A stretch of DNA of 5,840 bases from Pseudomonadaceae bacterium UBA5811 (GTDB lineage: Bacteria > Pseudomonadota > Gammaproteobacteria > Pseudomonadales > Pseudomonadaceae), in the NCBI GenBank assembly GCA_002417905.1, contig DIDB01000134.1, positions 1-5,840 on the forward strand. The letters run 5' to 3'. Every line of letters begins with the position of its first letter. Position 1 is the first letter of the stretch. A model generated the notes under the pieces. It saw nothing but the letters and a program-made list of their open reading frames with translations, was not told where the DNA came from and searched no databases. Shown here in pieces: positions 1-5,814 of this stretch. The position numbers and the translations under genes are program-made.

Positions 1-165
1 CCAGGGGCCCAGTGGCTGCTGAAATTCATTCTTGCCCAGCCGGCTGTAACTGCCGTCATTCCGGGAACCGGCAATCCTCTGCATATGGCCGAAAATCTGC
101 GGGCAGGACGGGGCCCGCTGCGTGATGCCGGGCAACGCACGGAAATTATCCGGCAACTTGCCTGA
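1..165 (+). CDS. Aldo/keto reductase, C-terminal end (partial)
   Basis: The last 54 codons of a gene that begins outside the window; frame 1 runs open from base 1 to TGA at 163-165. The peptide contains WLLKFILAQPAV, then VIPGTGNPLHMAENL, then AGRGPL. This is the usual C-terminal end of NAD(P)H-dependent aldo/keto reductases (AKR fold, TIM barrel): a beta-strand ending in IPG, followed by an H-x-x-EN helix that contacts the nucleotide phosphate. The FLKFIL...HPAVT...IP...HM..N..AGRG pattern resembles the subgroup often annotated as secreted (Tat) aldo/keto reductases, but the signal region and the catalytic Asp-Tyr-Lys-His residues lie outside the window, so substrate and location cannot be told. 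It is convergent with ssb and is not part of the minus-strand operon. Confidence 0.85.
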   Translation, partial: PGAQWLLKFILAQPAVTAVIPGTGNPLHMAENLRAGRGPLRDAGQRTEIIRQLA

Positions 166-176
166 ATAGCCCAGAT

Positions 177-209
177 GGAAAGAAGCCCCGCAATGCGGGG
201 CGTCTTTCC
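177..209. terminator. Bidirectional intrinsic terminator between the aldo/keto reductase gene and ssb
   Basis: A GC-rich perfect stem GCCCCGC (185-191) / GCGGGGC (195-201) with a three-base AAT loop. It is extended by GGAAAGA (177-183) pairing with TCTTTCC (203-209) across a single mismatch (A184/G202). The short pyrimidine-rich arms (TCTTTCC on plus, TTCTTTCC on minus) take the place of a pure T-tract in either direction. It lies 12 nt after the reductase stop and 21 nt beyond the ssb stop, as expected of a terminator shared by convergent genes. Confidence 0.8.
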
Positions 210-229
210 GTAAAACAGCCTGGCGAATC

Positions 230-763
230 CTAAAATGGAATATCGTCGTCAAAGCTGTCGTAGTCCGGCATGGCCGGCTGTTGTACCGCGGCCGCCGGGG
301 GTCTGGACTGAGGCGCCGGCTGGGGAACCGGAGCCGGTGCCGCCATCTGCGGACGGGAACTGGCAACAGCTGCGGACGCAGGCTGCGGACGCATGCCCTG
401 GTCCTCCCCTCCGCCATTACGGCCACCCAGCAGCTGCATATTTCCCCCCAGATCCACAACAATTTCTGTTGTATAGCGGTCCTGGCCACTCTGGTCCTGC
501 CATTTTCGGGTCTGCAAACGGCCTTCAACATAAACCTGCGATCCCTTGCGCAGATACTCTCCGGCGATTTCCGCAATACGCCCGAAAAACACCACCCGGT
601 GCCACTCCGTCCGCTCCTGCTGCTGGCCAGTCTGCCGGTCTTTCCAGCTTTCCGACGTTGCCAGGGTGATATTGGTTACCGCATTGCCGTTGGGCAGATA
701 GCGGGTTTCGGGATCACCGCCAACATTGCCAATCAGGATGACCTTGTTCACCCCTCTAGCCAT
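230..763 (-). CDS. ssb: Single-stranded DNA-binding protein SSB
   Basis: Encodes a 177-aa SSB, essentially the E. coli length (178). It coats ssDNA as a homotetramer in replication, recombination and repair. The OB fold covers residues 1-112. The ssDNA-stacking residues W40, W54, F60 and W88, and H55 at the tetramer interface, fall at exactly the E. coli numbers. Residues 117-167 are a low-complexity Pro/Ala/Gln-rich linker. The protein ends DDDIPF (172-177), the intact acidic tip that recruits partners such as the chi subunit of DNA polymerase III, RecQ, PriA and RecO. The ATG at 761-763 is preceded by AAGGAG (plus-strand 770-775) with 6-nt spacing, a strong ribosome binding site that fixes the start. 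It lies 62 nt downstream of rimI on the same strand, so it may be read from the upstream operon, from its own promoter, or both. No convincing LexA box was seen in front. Confidence 0.98.
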   Translation of the reverse strand: MARGVNKVILIGNVGGDPETRYLPNGNAVTNITLATSESWKDRQTGQQQERTEWHRVVFFGRIAEIAGEYLRKGSQVYVEGRLQTRKWQDQSGQDRYTTEIVVDLGGNMQLLGGRNGGGEDQGMRPQPASAAVASSRPQMAAPAPVPQPAPQSRPPAAAVQQPAMPDYDSFDDDIPF

Positions 764-825
764 GGGTAACTCCTTATCAGTCAGATAAACGGGGGCAGAT
801 TCTAGCGCATCTGGCCAAAGGCCGG
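764..825 (-). promoter_or_regulatory. Gap between rimI and ssb: ssb ribosome binding site and possible -10
   Basis: These 62 nt hold the AAGGAG ribosome binding site of ssb (770-775). A TAGAAT hexamer (minus strand, 799-804) could be a -10 element, but no acceptable -35 lies 16-18 nt upstream of it, so a dedicated ssb promoter is only possible. Just after the rimI stop is a small stem, GGCC-AAA-GGCC (813-823), extendable by a C-G and a T-G pair. It has no following T-tract on the minus strand and is unlikely to stop transcription, which is compatible with read-through from rimI into ssb. Confidence 0.35.
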
Positions 826-1284
826 CTATTCAAGCAGGGTACAGGCCATTACCAGGGCGTCTTCCCGGCCCTGACCATCGGCCGCCGGATAATAATTCCG
901 GCGCCGGCCAATTTCATTAAAGCCATAACGCTCATACAGCCGGTAGGCCGGCTGGTTACTGGCCCTGACTTCCAGAAAACACTCACTGGCCTGACGCGCA
1001 TTGGCTCTGCCCATCAGATAGGTCAAGAGCTGCAAACCAAGCCCCCGCCCCTGACTTTCCGGTTTGACCGCAATATTCAGCAGATGAGCCTCATCCAGAA
1101 CAAGCTGGATAATACCGTGTCCGACCTGCTGGGTTCCGGCAAACATCAGCCAGCATTCATAATGCTGGAGACCTTCCAGAAAAAGGCCCCGGGTCCATGG
1201 GTGGCTGAACGCCGCATACTCGATATTCAGTACGGCATCCAGATCGGCCTCGGTCATCGGCCGGAAACTGACGGCATCATTCAT
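826..1284 (-). CDS. rimI: Ribosomal protein S18 alanine N-acetyltransferase RimI
   Basis: A 152-aa GNAT-fold acetyltransferase that transfers acetyl from acetyl-CoA to the N-terminal alanine of ribosomal protein S18. The pyrophosphate-binding motif Q-x-x-G-x-G is QGRGLG at residues 78-83, following strand LLNIAV (68-73). The RimI signature LEVRASN (104-110) supplies E105, matching the proposed catalytic Glu103 of the enterobacterial enzyme. Y117 in RLYERYGF corresponds to its Tyr115. The C-terminal RRRNYYP (127-133) and REDALVM (140-146) are typical of RimI rather than other GNATs. The length is close to the E. coli protein (148 aa). Its ATG overlaps the holD stop in an ATGA arrangement (1281-1284), so translation is probably coupled. 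The only Shine-Dalgarno-like stretch (AGGA) lies about 11 nt upstream, which fits dependence on coupling. The holD-rimI order is the same as in E. coli. Confidence 0.96.
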   Translation of the reverse strand: MNDAVSFRPMTEADLDAVLNIEYAAFSHPWTRGLFLEGLQHYECWLMFAGTQQVGHGIIQLVLDEAHLLNIAVKPESQGRGLGLQLLTYLMGRANARQASECFLEVRASNQPAYRLYERYGFNEIGRRRNYYPAADGQGREDALVMACTLLE

Positions 1285-2150
1285 AAAGTCACTGTTCCTG
1301 CAAAACCCTGCTGTATCACTGACCAGAACCTGGCCTTGAGTGAGGTACTGTTGATCAGCACCTCCAGATCCGGAACCAGCAGTACGGGACCCAGAGCCGA
1401 TGACTGCCAGCCCGGAGCCACCTCCCGCGACAAACCACCCGCAAAATCCCAGGCCTCTGCGCCCACCAGCCAGAGGGCAGCGGCTGGCTGGCGTAACCGG
1501 GCCTGCCGGGCAACCTCCTGGACATAGTCCCGGGCCCCCTGTGCCCCCTGATCCAGCCCGCCAGAACGCAGCAGCGGCCAGCGCACCGGCGGTGAGCCGG
1601 GTTGTAATGGAGACATGCCAGAAAAACCGGCAGCCATCAGCAGGTCTGCCAGCAGCACCCGGGCCGGATCATCTGGTGCCAGTGGATCACCCCGTGGCAG
1701 GCTAACCAGCAGCTGACAACCTTCCACTTCATACAGTTGAAGGGTAAAACGTGGTGTAGCCTCCGGGACAGCCGGGACAGGAGGCTCAGGCAGCGGTACT
1801 GGAGGGTGCAAATGGACATTAGCCGGCATCTGGCTGAAAGTATCGGCCACAGGCGTGACCCGGCAAACCGGCCCAGCCCGCGGAGCTGGTGCAGGAGCAT
1901 CAGGAACGGACCCAGACGGCTCGATAGTGCGCACCGTCTCTAGTACGTCCGGCATAACAGCAGCCCGGGATCGCCAGAGATCAACCTGCATGACTGCCAG
2001 ATAGGGCTGGCGCAAAGCAGCCGGCAAGAGAGGATGCCTGGAAACAGGCCGGGCCGGCACCGACTGCCTGGCGGCCACAGAGCGCAACTGCCAGATATCC
2101 ACCTGCATGGCACCCAGGCAGGCCTGCCGGTATGACGTTTCCCGCAGCAT
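1281..2150 (-). CDS. holD: DNA polymerase III psi subunit, divergent long form (HolD)
   Basis: A 289-aa protein identified as a highly divergent psi, the clamp-loader accessory subunit that bridges the tau/gamma collar to chi and so to SSB. Residues 11-23, CLGAMQVDIWQLR, match the E. coli psi N-terminal peptide (QLGITQW.LR, from memory), the part that binds the clamp loader. The C-terminal half resembles the psi core: QLLVSLP (146-152), ALWLVG (225-230), then PDLEVLINSTSLKARFW (260-276) against E. coli ALTDLRANPTARAALW. Residues 78-134 are Pro/Ala/Val-rich, probably a flexible linker, which helps explain why it is twice the E. coli length (137 aa). A second copy of the N-terminal motif lies at 47-63. 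The ATG at 2148-2150 overlaps the upstream stop as TAATG and puts the motif near the N-terminus as in E. coli. A GTG at 2199-2201 would add 17 residues inside the preceding gene and is less likely. The rimI neighbour supports the call; sequence similarity alone is weak. Confidence 0.8.
   Translation of the reverse strand: MLRETSYRQACLGAMQVDIWQLRSVAARQSVPARPVSRHPLLPAALRQPYLAVMQVDLWRSRAAVMPDVLETVRTIEPSGSVPDAPAPAPRAGPVCRVTPVADTFSQMPANVHLHPPVPLPEPPVPAVPEATPRFTLQLYEVEGCQLLVSLPRGDPLAPDDPARVLLADLLMAAGFSGMSPLQPGSPPVRWPLLRSGGLDQGAQGARDYVQEVARQARLRQPAAALWLVGAEAWDFAGGLSREVAPGWQSSALGPVLLVPDLEVLINSTSLKARFWSVIQQGFAGTVTL
1962..2012 (-). repeat. Psi N-terminal motif, copy 2 (degenerate direct repeat)
   Basis: Encodes holD residues 47-63, RQPYLAVMQVDLWRSRA, the second occurrence of the pattern L-x-x-M-Q-V-D-(I/L)-W-x-x-R. 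It lies 39 codons after copy 1 in the same frame. The intervening stretch (residues 25-46) is Arg/Pro/Ala-rich and looks like a linker. Confidence 0.65.
2079..2129 (-). repeat. Psi N-terminal motif, copy 1 (degenerate direct repeat)
   Basis: Encodes holD residues 8-24, RQACLGAMQVDIWQLRS. It aligns without gaps to 1962-2012 at 36 of 51 bases (counted by eye). The longest shared block is around ATC(C/A)ACCTGCATG on the plus strand. Nine of 17 residues are identical, including the core MQVD-x-W and the following Arg. Confidence 0.65.
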
Positions 2151-4459
2151 TATCGCCCCGCCTTTTTCTGCAAAGAAATCCGGGGTGCCCACTCCAGCCA
2201 CTCCTCACGAGGCTTGGCGTAAAGGACAAAAGTCTGGCCGGGCCGGGCCCGCTGTCCCATTGCCTCCCCTTCGGGAGTGGCAAACGCTATACCGCCCTGC
2301 AGCAGAGTTTCCACAGACTCCGTACGGATGCTTGCACCAGAAAACAGGCTGAAGTCAAAACCAAAACCACTGCTTTCCCAGAAACGGCTACCAGTATGAA
2401 TCAGGGCAGCATAAGCCGGATCAATACTGATCCGGATCAGGACCTGATCAGCAGTAGCGCCCAGGGCAAAGTCGATGACCTGCCCCACCGGCACCTCACG
2501 ATAAGTTACCGGACTGCCTGGCTTTACCGAGCCCAGGCGGGCTGCGCTGAGGGTCAGCAGCAACTCCCGCCCTGGCTGGAGCGACTGCTGCTCCTCCCGA
2601 ACAATAAAACGGGTCTGTTTCACCCCAGCCCGGGATGCTGGCGTAACCTCCAGATAGGGGCCCGATACCAGGGTATCCAGATGGGCCATTTTCAATAATC
2701 CCAGTTCAGGCCTGACTACCCGGAATACACTGCCCTCACAGGCAATCTGCTCCCCTGCCTCCGTGATCTGCGCCTTCAGCCGCACAGACTGCAGATCCTC
2801 ACTCAGCCTGAGCGAGTCAACCCGCCCCACCTCAAGACCGCGATAGCGGATAGGCGTTCCCGGATGCAGTCCTGCGGCCTGGCCCAGAATAATTTCAATC
2901 GGCGTACCCCTGGCCAAAGCAGCATCCCGATCCGCATAAAGGGTAAAGCGCTGGATTTTTTTATGTATCGGAGCTGCTGTATCGGGTGTCTCAAAAGCAA
3001 CTCCTCCCAGCAGAATGCTTTGCATTGATTCGCTGCGAATCCTGATCCCCGAAATATCTGCCTGGGCTGATAGGCCGCTGGCGTTCCAGAAGCGGGTGGA
3101 ACTGTTGACCAGTGAGGCATAGGAAGGCTCGATATGCACACCAATTACCACCTGCCGGTGGCTGCGGGAAAACTGGTAGCTCTGCACAGAGCCCACCCGG
3201 ACCTGCCGGTACAGCACTGGGCTGCCGATGTCCAGAGAGCCCAGGGAGCTGGCAAGCAGAACCAGATGCAAACCGGGAGCACTGACATCCAGCGGCGGAG
3301 CCTTTGCCCTGGCCTGGAAGGCATGTCTGGGCGCAGCCCCCTTTTCCCCCAGCCGCAAGGCAATGTAATTACCCTTGACCAGCGCCTCAAGCCCGCTGAT
3401 TCCAGCCAAAGAAATAGATGGCTTGACCAGCCAGAATTCAGTGCCCTCAACCAGATAGGGTTCTACCAGTGGATTGAGAGAAAGCTCGGCCTCGGCCTTG
3501 CTGAATCCGGCCGACACATTCAGGTTCTTCAGAAGCCCCACCTGCAGCCCCTTGTACATCACCGGCGTACGCCCTGCCTCCAGCCCCTCGTAATCGTCAA
3601 AAGAAACACTGGCCTGCACCCCGACCTGGGCGTCCTCAAAGCTTTCATACAGCCGGAACCGCTGATCTGCTCCAGCAGCCTCCTCCCCCGAACCATCCAG
3701 AGGCGTAGAGAAGGCAATACCACCAATCATCAGGCTGGACAGACTTTCTGCATGCAACTTCAGACCACTCAGACTGGCCTCGGCATTCAGTCCGCTGGTA
3801 TTCCAGAAGCGTGAGCCCTTACGCACCAGGGAAGCATATTCCGGGCGAACAAATACATTCAGCTCCACAATACGCTGATCAGCTGCCAGCTGGTAATTCT
3901 TGACCTGTCCAACCTCAATCTGCCGGTAGAAAACCGGGCTGCCCCGATGAATTGATCCCACTGTATCCGCCTCCAGTGTCAGATGCAGACCCTGGGTACT
4001 CTCCGGAGGAGGCTCTTCATTCAGGGCCTGAAAATGCCGGGCGGGCTGGCCACCACCGATACTGACCCCGATGTAATTTCCGGAAACCAGCGTTTCGAGA
4101 CCACTGATACCTGCCAAAGTAATCACCGGATGAACCAGCCAGAACCGGGTATTTTCCCGCAGGTAATGCTCAAACTCCTTTTTCATCTCCAGAGTCACCG
4201 CAACCTGGCGGGGTGCCTGATCATCCATACCCAGCCGCAGATCCCTGACCAAACCGACCGACATTCCCTTGTAGATAACGGCCGTTTTACCAACCTCAAT
4301 GCCCTCACCATTCTCAAAGAGCACCTCAATGGTGATTCCCCTCTGACTATAAGCCTGCCAGGCCAGCCAGCCAGCAATAGTCAGCGCCAGAAAAGGCAGA
4401 ATCCAGATCACAGAAAGGTTGGATACCGGCCGTACACGGGGCCGGGACAGCTCAGTCAT
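2150..4459 (-). CDS. Six-domain MCE protein of the LetB/PqiB family (intermembrane lipid transport)
   Basis: A 769-aa protein anchored in the inner membrane by one helix near the N-terminus (about 14-36), with the rest in the periplasm. Family members stack hexameric MCE rings into a tube that carries lipids between inner and outer membranes. I count six MCE domains at roughly 41-133, 157-251, 281-370, 396-491, 519-606 and 631-728. Odd domains carry a Y(K/R)G-x-x-VG turn and, in 1 and 3, an LAGISGLE loop. Even domains carry Y-R-(Q/E)-(I/V)-x-VG, FW-x-(T/A/S)-SG and GG(I/V)AF-x-TP. E. coli PqiB (546 aa) has three MCE domains and LetB/YebT (877 aa) has seven, so this is intermediate. No PqiC-like lipoprotein follows, which favours the LetB mode of action. 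The start ATG overlaps the preceding letA C-half by 8 nt, with a G-rich ribosome binding site (GGGGG, 6 nt upstream of the ATG). Its stop overlaps the holD start. Annotation pipelines may call it PqiB or an MlaD family protein. Confidence 0.92.
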   Translation of the reverse strand: MTELSRPRVRPVSNLSVIWILPFLALTIAGWLAWQAYSQRGITIEVLFENGEGIEVGKTAVIYKGMSVGLVRDLRLGMDDQAPRQVAVTLEMKKEFEHYLRENTRFWLVHPVITLAGISGLETLVSGNYIGVSIGGGQPARHFQALNEEPPPESTQGLHLTLEADTVGSIHRGSPVFYRQIEVGQVKNYQLAADQRIVELNVFVRPEYASLVRKGSRFWNTSGLNAEASLSGLKLHAESLSSLMIGGIAFSTPLDGSGEEAAGADQRFRLYESFEDAQVGVQASVSFDDYEGLEAGRTPVMYKGLQVGLLKNLNVSAGFSKAEAELSLNPLVEPYLVEGTEFWLVKPSISLAGISGLEALVKGNYIALRLGEKGAAPRHAFQARAKAPPLDVSAPGLHLVLLASSLGSLDIGSPVLYRQVRVGSVQSYQFSRSHRQVVIGVHIEPSYASLVNSSTRFWNASGLSAQADISGIRIRSESMQSILLGGVAFETPDTAAPIHKKIQRFTLYADRDAALARGTPIEIILGQAAGLHPGTPIRYRGLEVGRVDSLRLSEDLQSVRLKAQITEAGEQIACEGSVFRVVRPELGLLKMAHLDTLVSGPYLEVTPASRAGVKQTRFIVREEQQSLQPGRELLLTLSAARLGSVKPGSPVTYREVPVGQVIDFALGATADQVLIRISIDPAYAALIHTGSRFWESSGFGFDFSLFSGASIRTESVETLLQGGIAFATPEGEAMGQRARPGQTFVLYAKPREEWLEWAPRISLQKKAGR

Positions 4460-5072
4460 CCTCTGCCCCCATATGGTCCCAGATCAGGCGTGGATCAAAA
4501 CTGAGAGCAGCCAGCATGGTCAGAATGACCACACTGGCAAAAGCCAAAGCACCTAACCCGGCTTCAACACTGGCCAGGTTGCCAAAGCTCACCAGCTTGA
4601 CCAGCCCGGCAATCACGAAAATATCCATCATGGACCAGCGGCCAATCCATTCAATAAAACGGAACGTCAGAACCCGCTGACGGGGAGAAAGACGCACACG
4701 GCGTTGCACGGAAATCAGCAAGGCAGCCATTCCCAGCAATTTCAGGCTTGGTACCAGAATACTGGCCAGCAATACAATTGCGGCAATACCGTACATTCCT
4801 TGCCCGAACAGGGCCAGTATTCCGGAAAAAATGGTATCCGGACTATAACGGCCCAGATTATGTACCGTCATGATCGGCAACAGGTTGGCTGGAAGATACA
4901 TAATTGCCGCAGAAACCAGCAAAGCCCATGTTCTGGCCAAGCTATGCGGCCGCCTGACAAAAATCCGGGCACCACAGCGCGAACAGTACTGGCGTTCTGG
5001 CCCGGACTGAATGTGAGCCAACGCATGGCACTCCAGACAGAGCAGCAAGCCACAGTCAATTGCCCTGAGCAT
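4452..5072 (-). CDS. LetA/PqiA-family membrane protein, C-terminal half (separate gene)
   Basis: A 206-aa integral membrane protein corresponding to the second PqiA domain of E. coli PqiA (417 aa) or LetA (427 aa). A zinc-ribbon-like cysteine set C12-x2-C15 and C30-x2-C33 comes first. The membrane part contains the family motif YLPANLLPIM (59-68), VPSLKLL (107-113) and RWSMMDIFVIAGLVKL (145-160). Four hydrophobic segments are visible, at about 46-68, 93-121, 146-163 and 172-191. It is expected to sit in the inner membrane and work with the MCE protein encoded next, probably feeding lipids into the tube. It starts with ATG at 5070-5072 inside TGATG, sharing one base with the stop of the N-half gene, and it ends 8 nt inside the MCE gene. 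The ribosome binding site is poor (GGAA about 8 nt away), so translation probably depends on reinitiation. Confidence 0.92.
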   Translation of the reverse strand: MLRAIDCGLLLCLECHALAHIQSGPERQYCSRCGARIFVRRPHSLARTWALLVSAAIMYLPANLLPIMTVHNLGRYSPDTIFSGILALFGQGMYGIAAIVLLASILVPSLKLLGMAALLISVQRRVRLSPRQRVLTFRFIEWIGRWSMMDIFVIAGLVKLVSFGNLASVEAGLGALAFASVVILTMLAALSFDPRLIWDHMGAEDD

Positions 5073-5719
5073 CAGGCCGGTTCCGAGAGCGCCTGCCAGA
5101 CCTGCTCCGGTGACATGGTCAGTTCCAGCAAAATCTGAACGGCAAACAGGCCGACAAAACAGAGCAGGCCACTATCCAGTGTCAGATCCGCCATCCCGGA
5201 CAGTTTGACAATTGAAACCAGCAGCCCCAACAGATAAACCTCCAGCATCCCCCAGTCCTTCAGGTGATGATAACTGCGATACCACCAGAGCCCACAGGAC
5301 TTCAGCCAACCTGTAACAATGGTCAATAACACGGCCAGCTGGCAGAGCAGCTTTAACAGCGGAACAACCATCGTGCACAGGAAAACAACCAGTGCCAGAC
5401 CAGCCATATCGGTCTGACACAATGCCAGTATCCCTGTCCAGACGGTTTCATGACTGACCCGCCCCATCAGGTTCAGATGCATGATTGGCAAAAAATTGGC
5501 CGGAACATAAAGCAGCAACGCAGCAATAACCAGCGCCAGACTACGGCCTATCGACTGGTGACGCGAAGCACAGAGCTCATAACCACAACAGGGACAGGTC
5601 GCCTTCTGCCCAGCCTGTAACAACGGCCGCCTCATCAGCAAATCACATTCTGGACAACCAATCAGCTCATCAAGAGACATCGTGCCGATGCAAGTTACCG
5701 GATTAGTCATGCTCACCAT
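5072..5719 (-). CDS. LetA/PqiA-family membrane protein, N-terminal half (separate gene)
   Basis: A 215-aa inner-membrane protein matching the first PqiA domain of PqiA/LetA. The zinc-ribbon cysteines are C22-P-E-C25 and C42-P-C-C45, followed by YVPANFLPIM (71-80), VPLLKLL (119-125) and DWGMLEVYLLGLLVSIVKL (155-173). There are four or so hydrophobic segments, at about 60-82, 98-135, 158-175 and 184-200. Together with the next gene it totals 421 aa, the length of a single-chain LetA, so the two probably assemble into one LetA-like unit. It is first in the operon. The start is uncertain. ATG at 5717-5719 gives the longest form, and in-frame ATGs at 5710 and 5680 would remove 3 or 13 residues without touching the zinc ribbon. 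None has a strong ribosome binding site. In E. coli, pqiAB belongs to the SoxRS regulon, but I see no recognisable SoxS box here. Confidence 0.91.
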   Translation of the reverse strand: MVSMTNPVTCIGTMSLDELIGCPECDLLMRRPLLQAGQKATCPCCGYELCASRHQSIGRSLALVIAALLLYVPANFLPIMHLNLMGRVSHETVWTGILALCQTDMAGLALVVFLCTMVVPLLKLLCQLAVLLTIVTGWLKSCGLWWYRSYHHLKDWGMLEVYLLGLLVSIVKLSGMADLTLDSGLLCFVGLFAVQILLELTMSPEQVWQALSEPA

Positions 5720-5793
5720 AGCCTAACTGTCTCTTGAGGAATCCGGATCATCCTAATCCAAATTGGCCAAGGCAAAAGACCCAGAGAGCAAAT

Positions 5794-5810
5794 CTGTTTT
5801 GATAAAACAG
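5794..5810. promoter_or_regulatory. Perfect inverted repeat upstream of the letA operon
   Basis: CTGTTTT-GAT-AAAACAG on the plus strand: seven paired bases each side of a three-base centre, 75 nt before the first letA start. It could be an operator or a small hairpin in the leader. It resembles a LexA box (CTG-N10-CAG) but has 11 central bases instead of 10. Between it and the gene lie two 8-bp palindromes, TTGGCCAA (5763-5770) and ATCCGGAT (5741-5748). No convincing -35/-10 pair was found. Confidence 0.35.
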
Positions 5811-5814
5811 TCCA

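Noticed and set aside
764..825. LexA (SOS) box in front of ssb, as in E. coli
   Set aside because: No CTG-N10-CAG with an AT-rich centre is present. The CTGACTGATAAGG stretch does not form the required dyad.
811..825. Hairpin after rimI as an intrinsic terminator
   Set aside because: The core stem is only four G-C pairs plus a wobble-extended end, and no T-tract follows on the minus strand.
2151..2201. Upstream GTG start for holD, adding 17 residues
   Set aside because: It would overlap the MCE gene by 52 nt and push the psi N-terminal motif inward. The ATG in TAATG at 2148-2150 fits the coupling seen at the other junctions and the motif position in E. coli psi.
3134..3814. Long plus-strand open frame (226 codons) opposite the MCE gene
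   Set aside because: It lies wholly antisense to a well-supported MCE gene, has no recognisable domain and no ribosome binding site, and its composition is explained by the opposite strand. The other plus-strand frames across 235-5138 are rejected for the same reason.
5072..5719. Split letA as a decaying pseudogene
   Set aside because: Both halves keep complete zinc-ribbon cysteines, family motifs and membrane segments, and they join at an exact TGATG. This looks like a natural two-gene form.
5750..5775. TTGCCT / TAGGAT as a sigma-70 promoter for the letA operon
   Set aside because: Each hexamer matches only 4 of 6 consensus positions, and the spacer is 14 nt, too short for a normal promoter.
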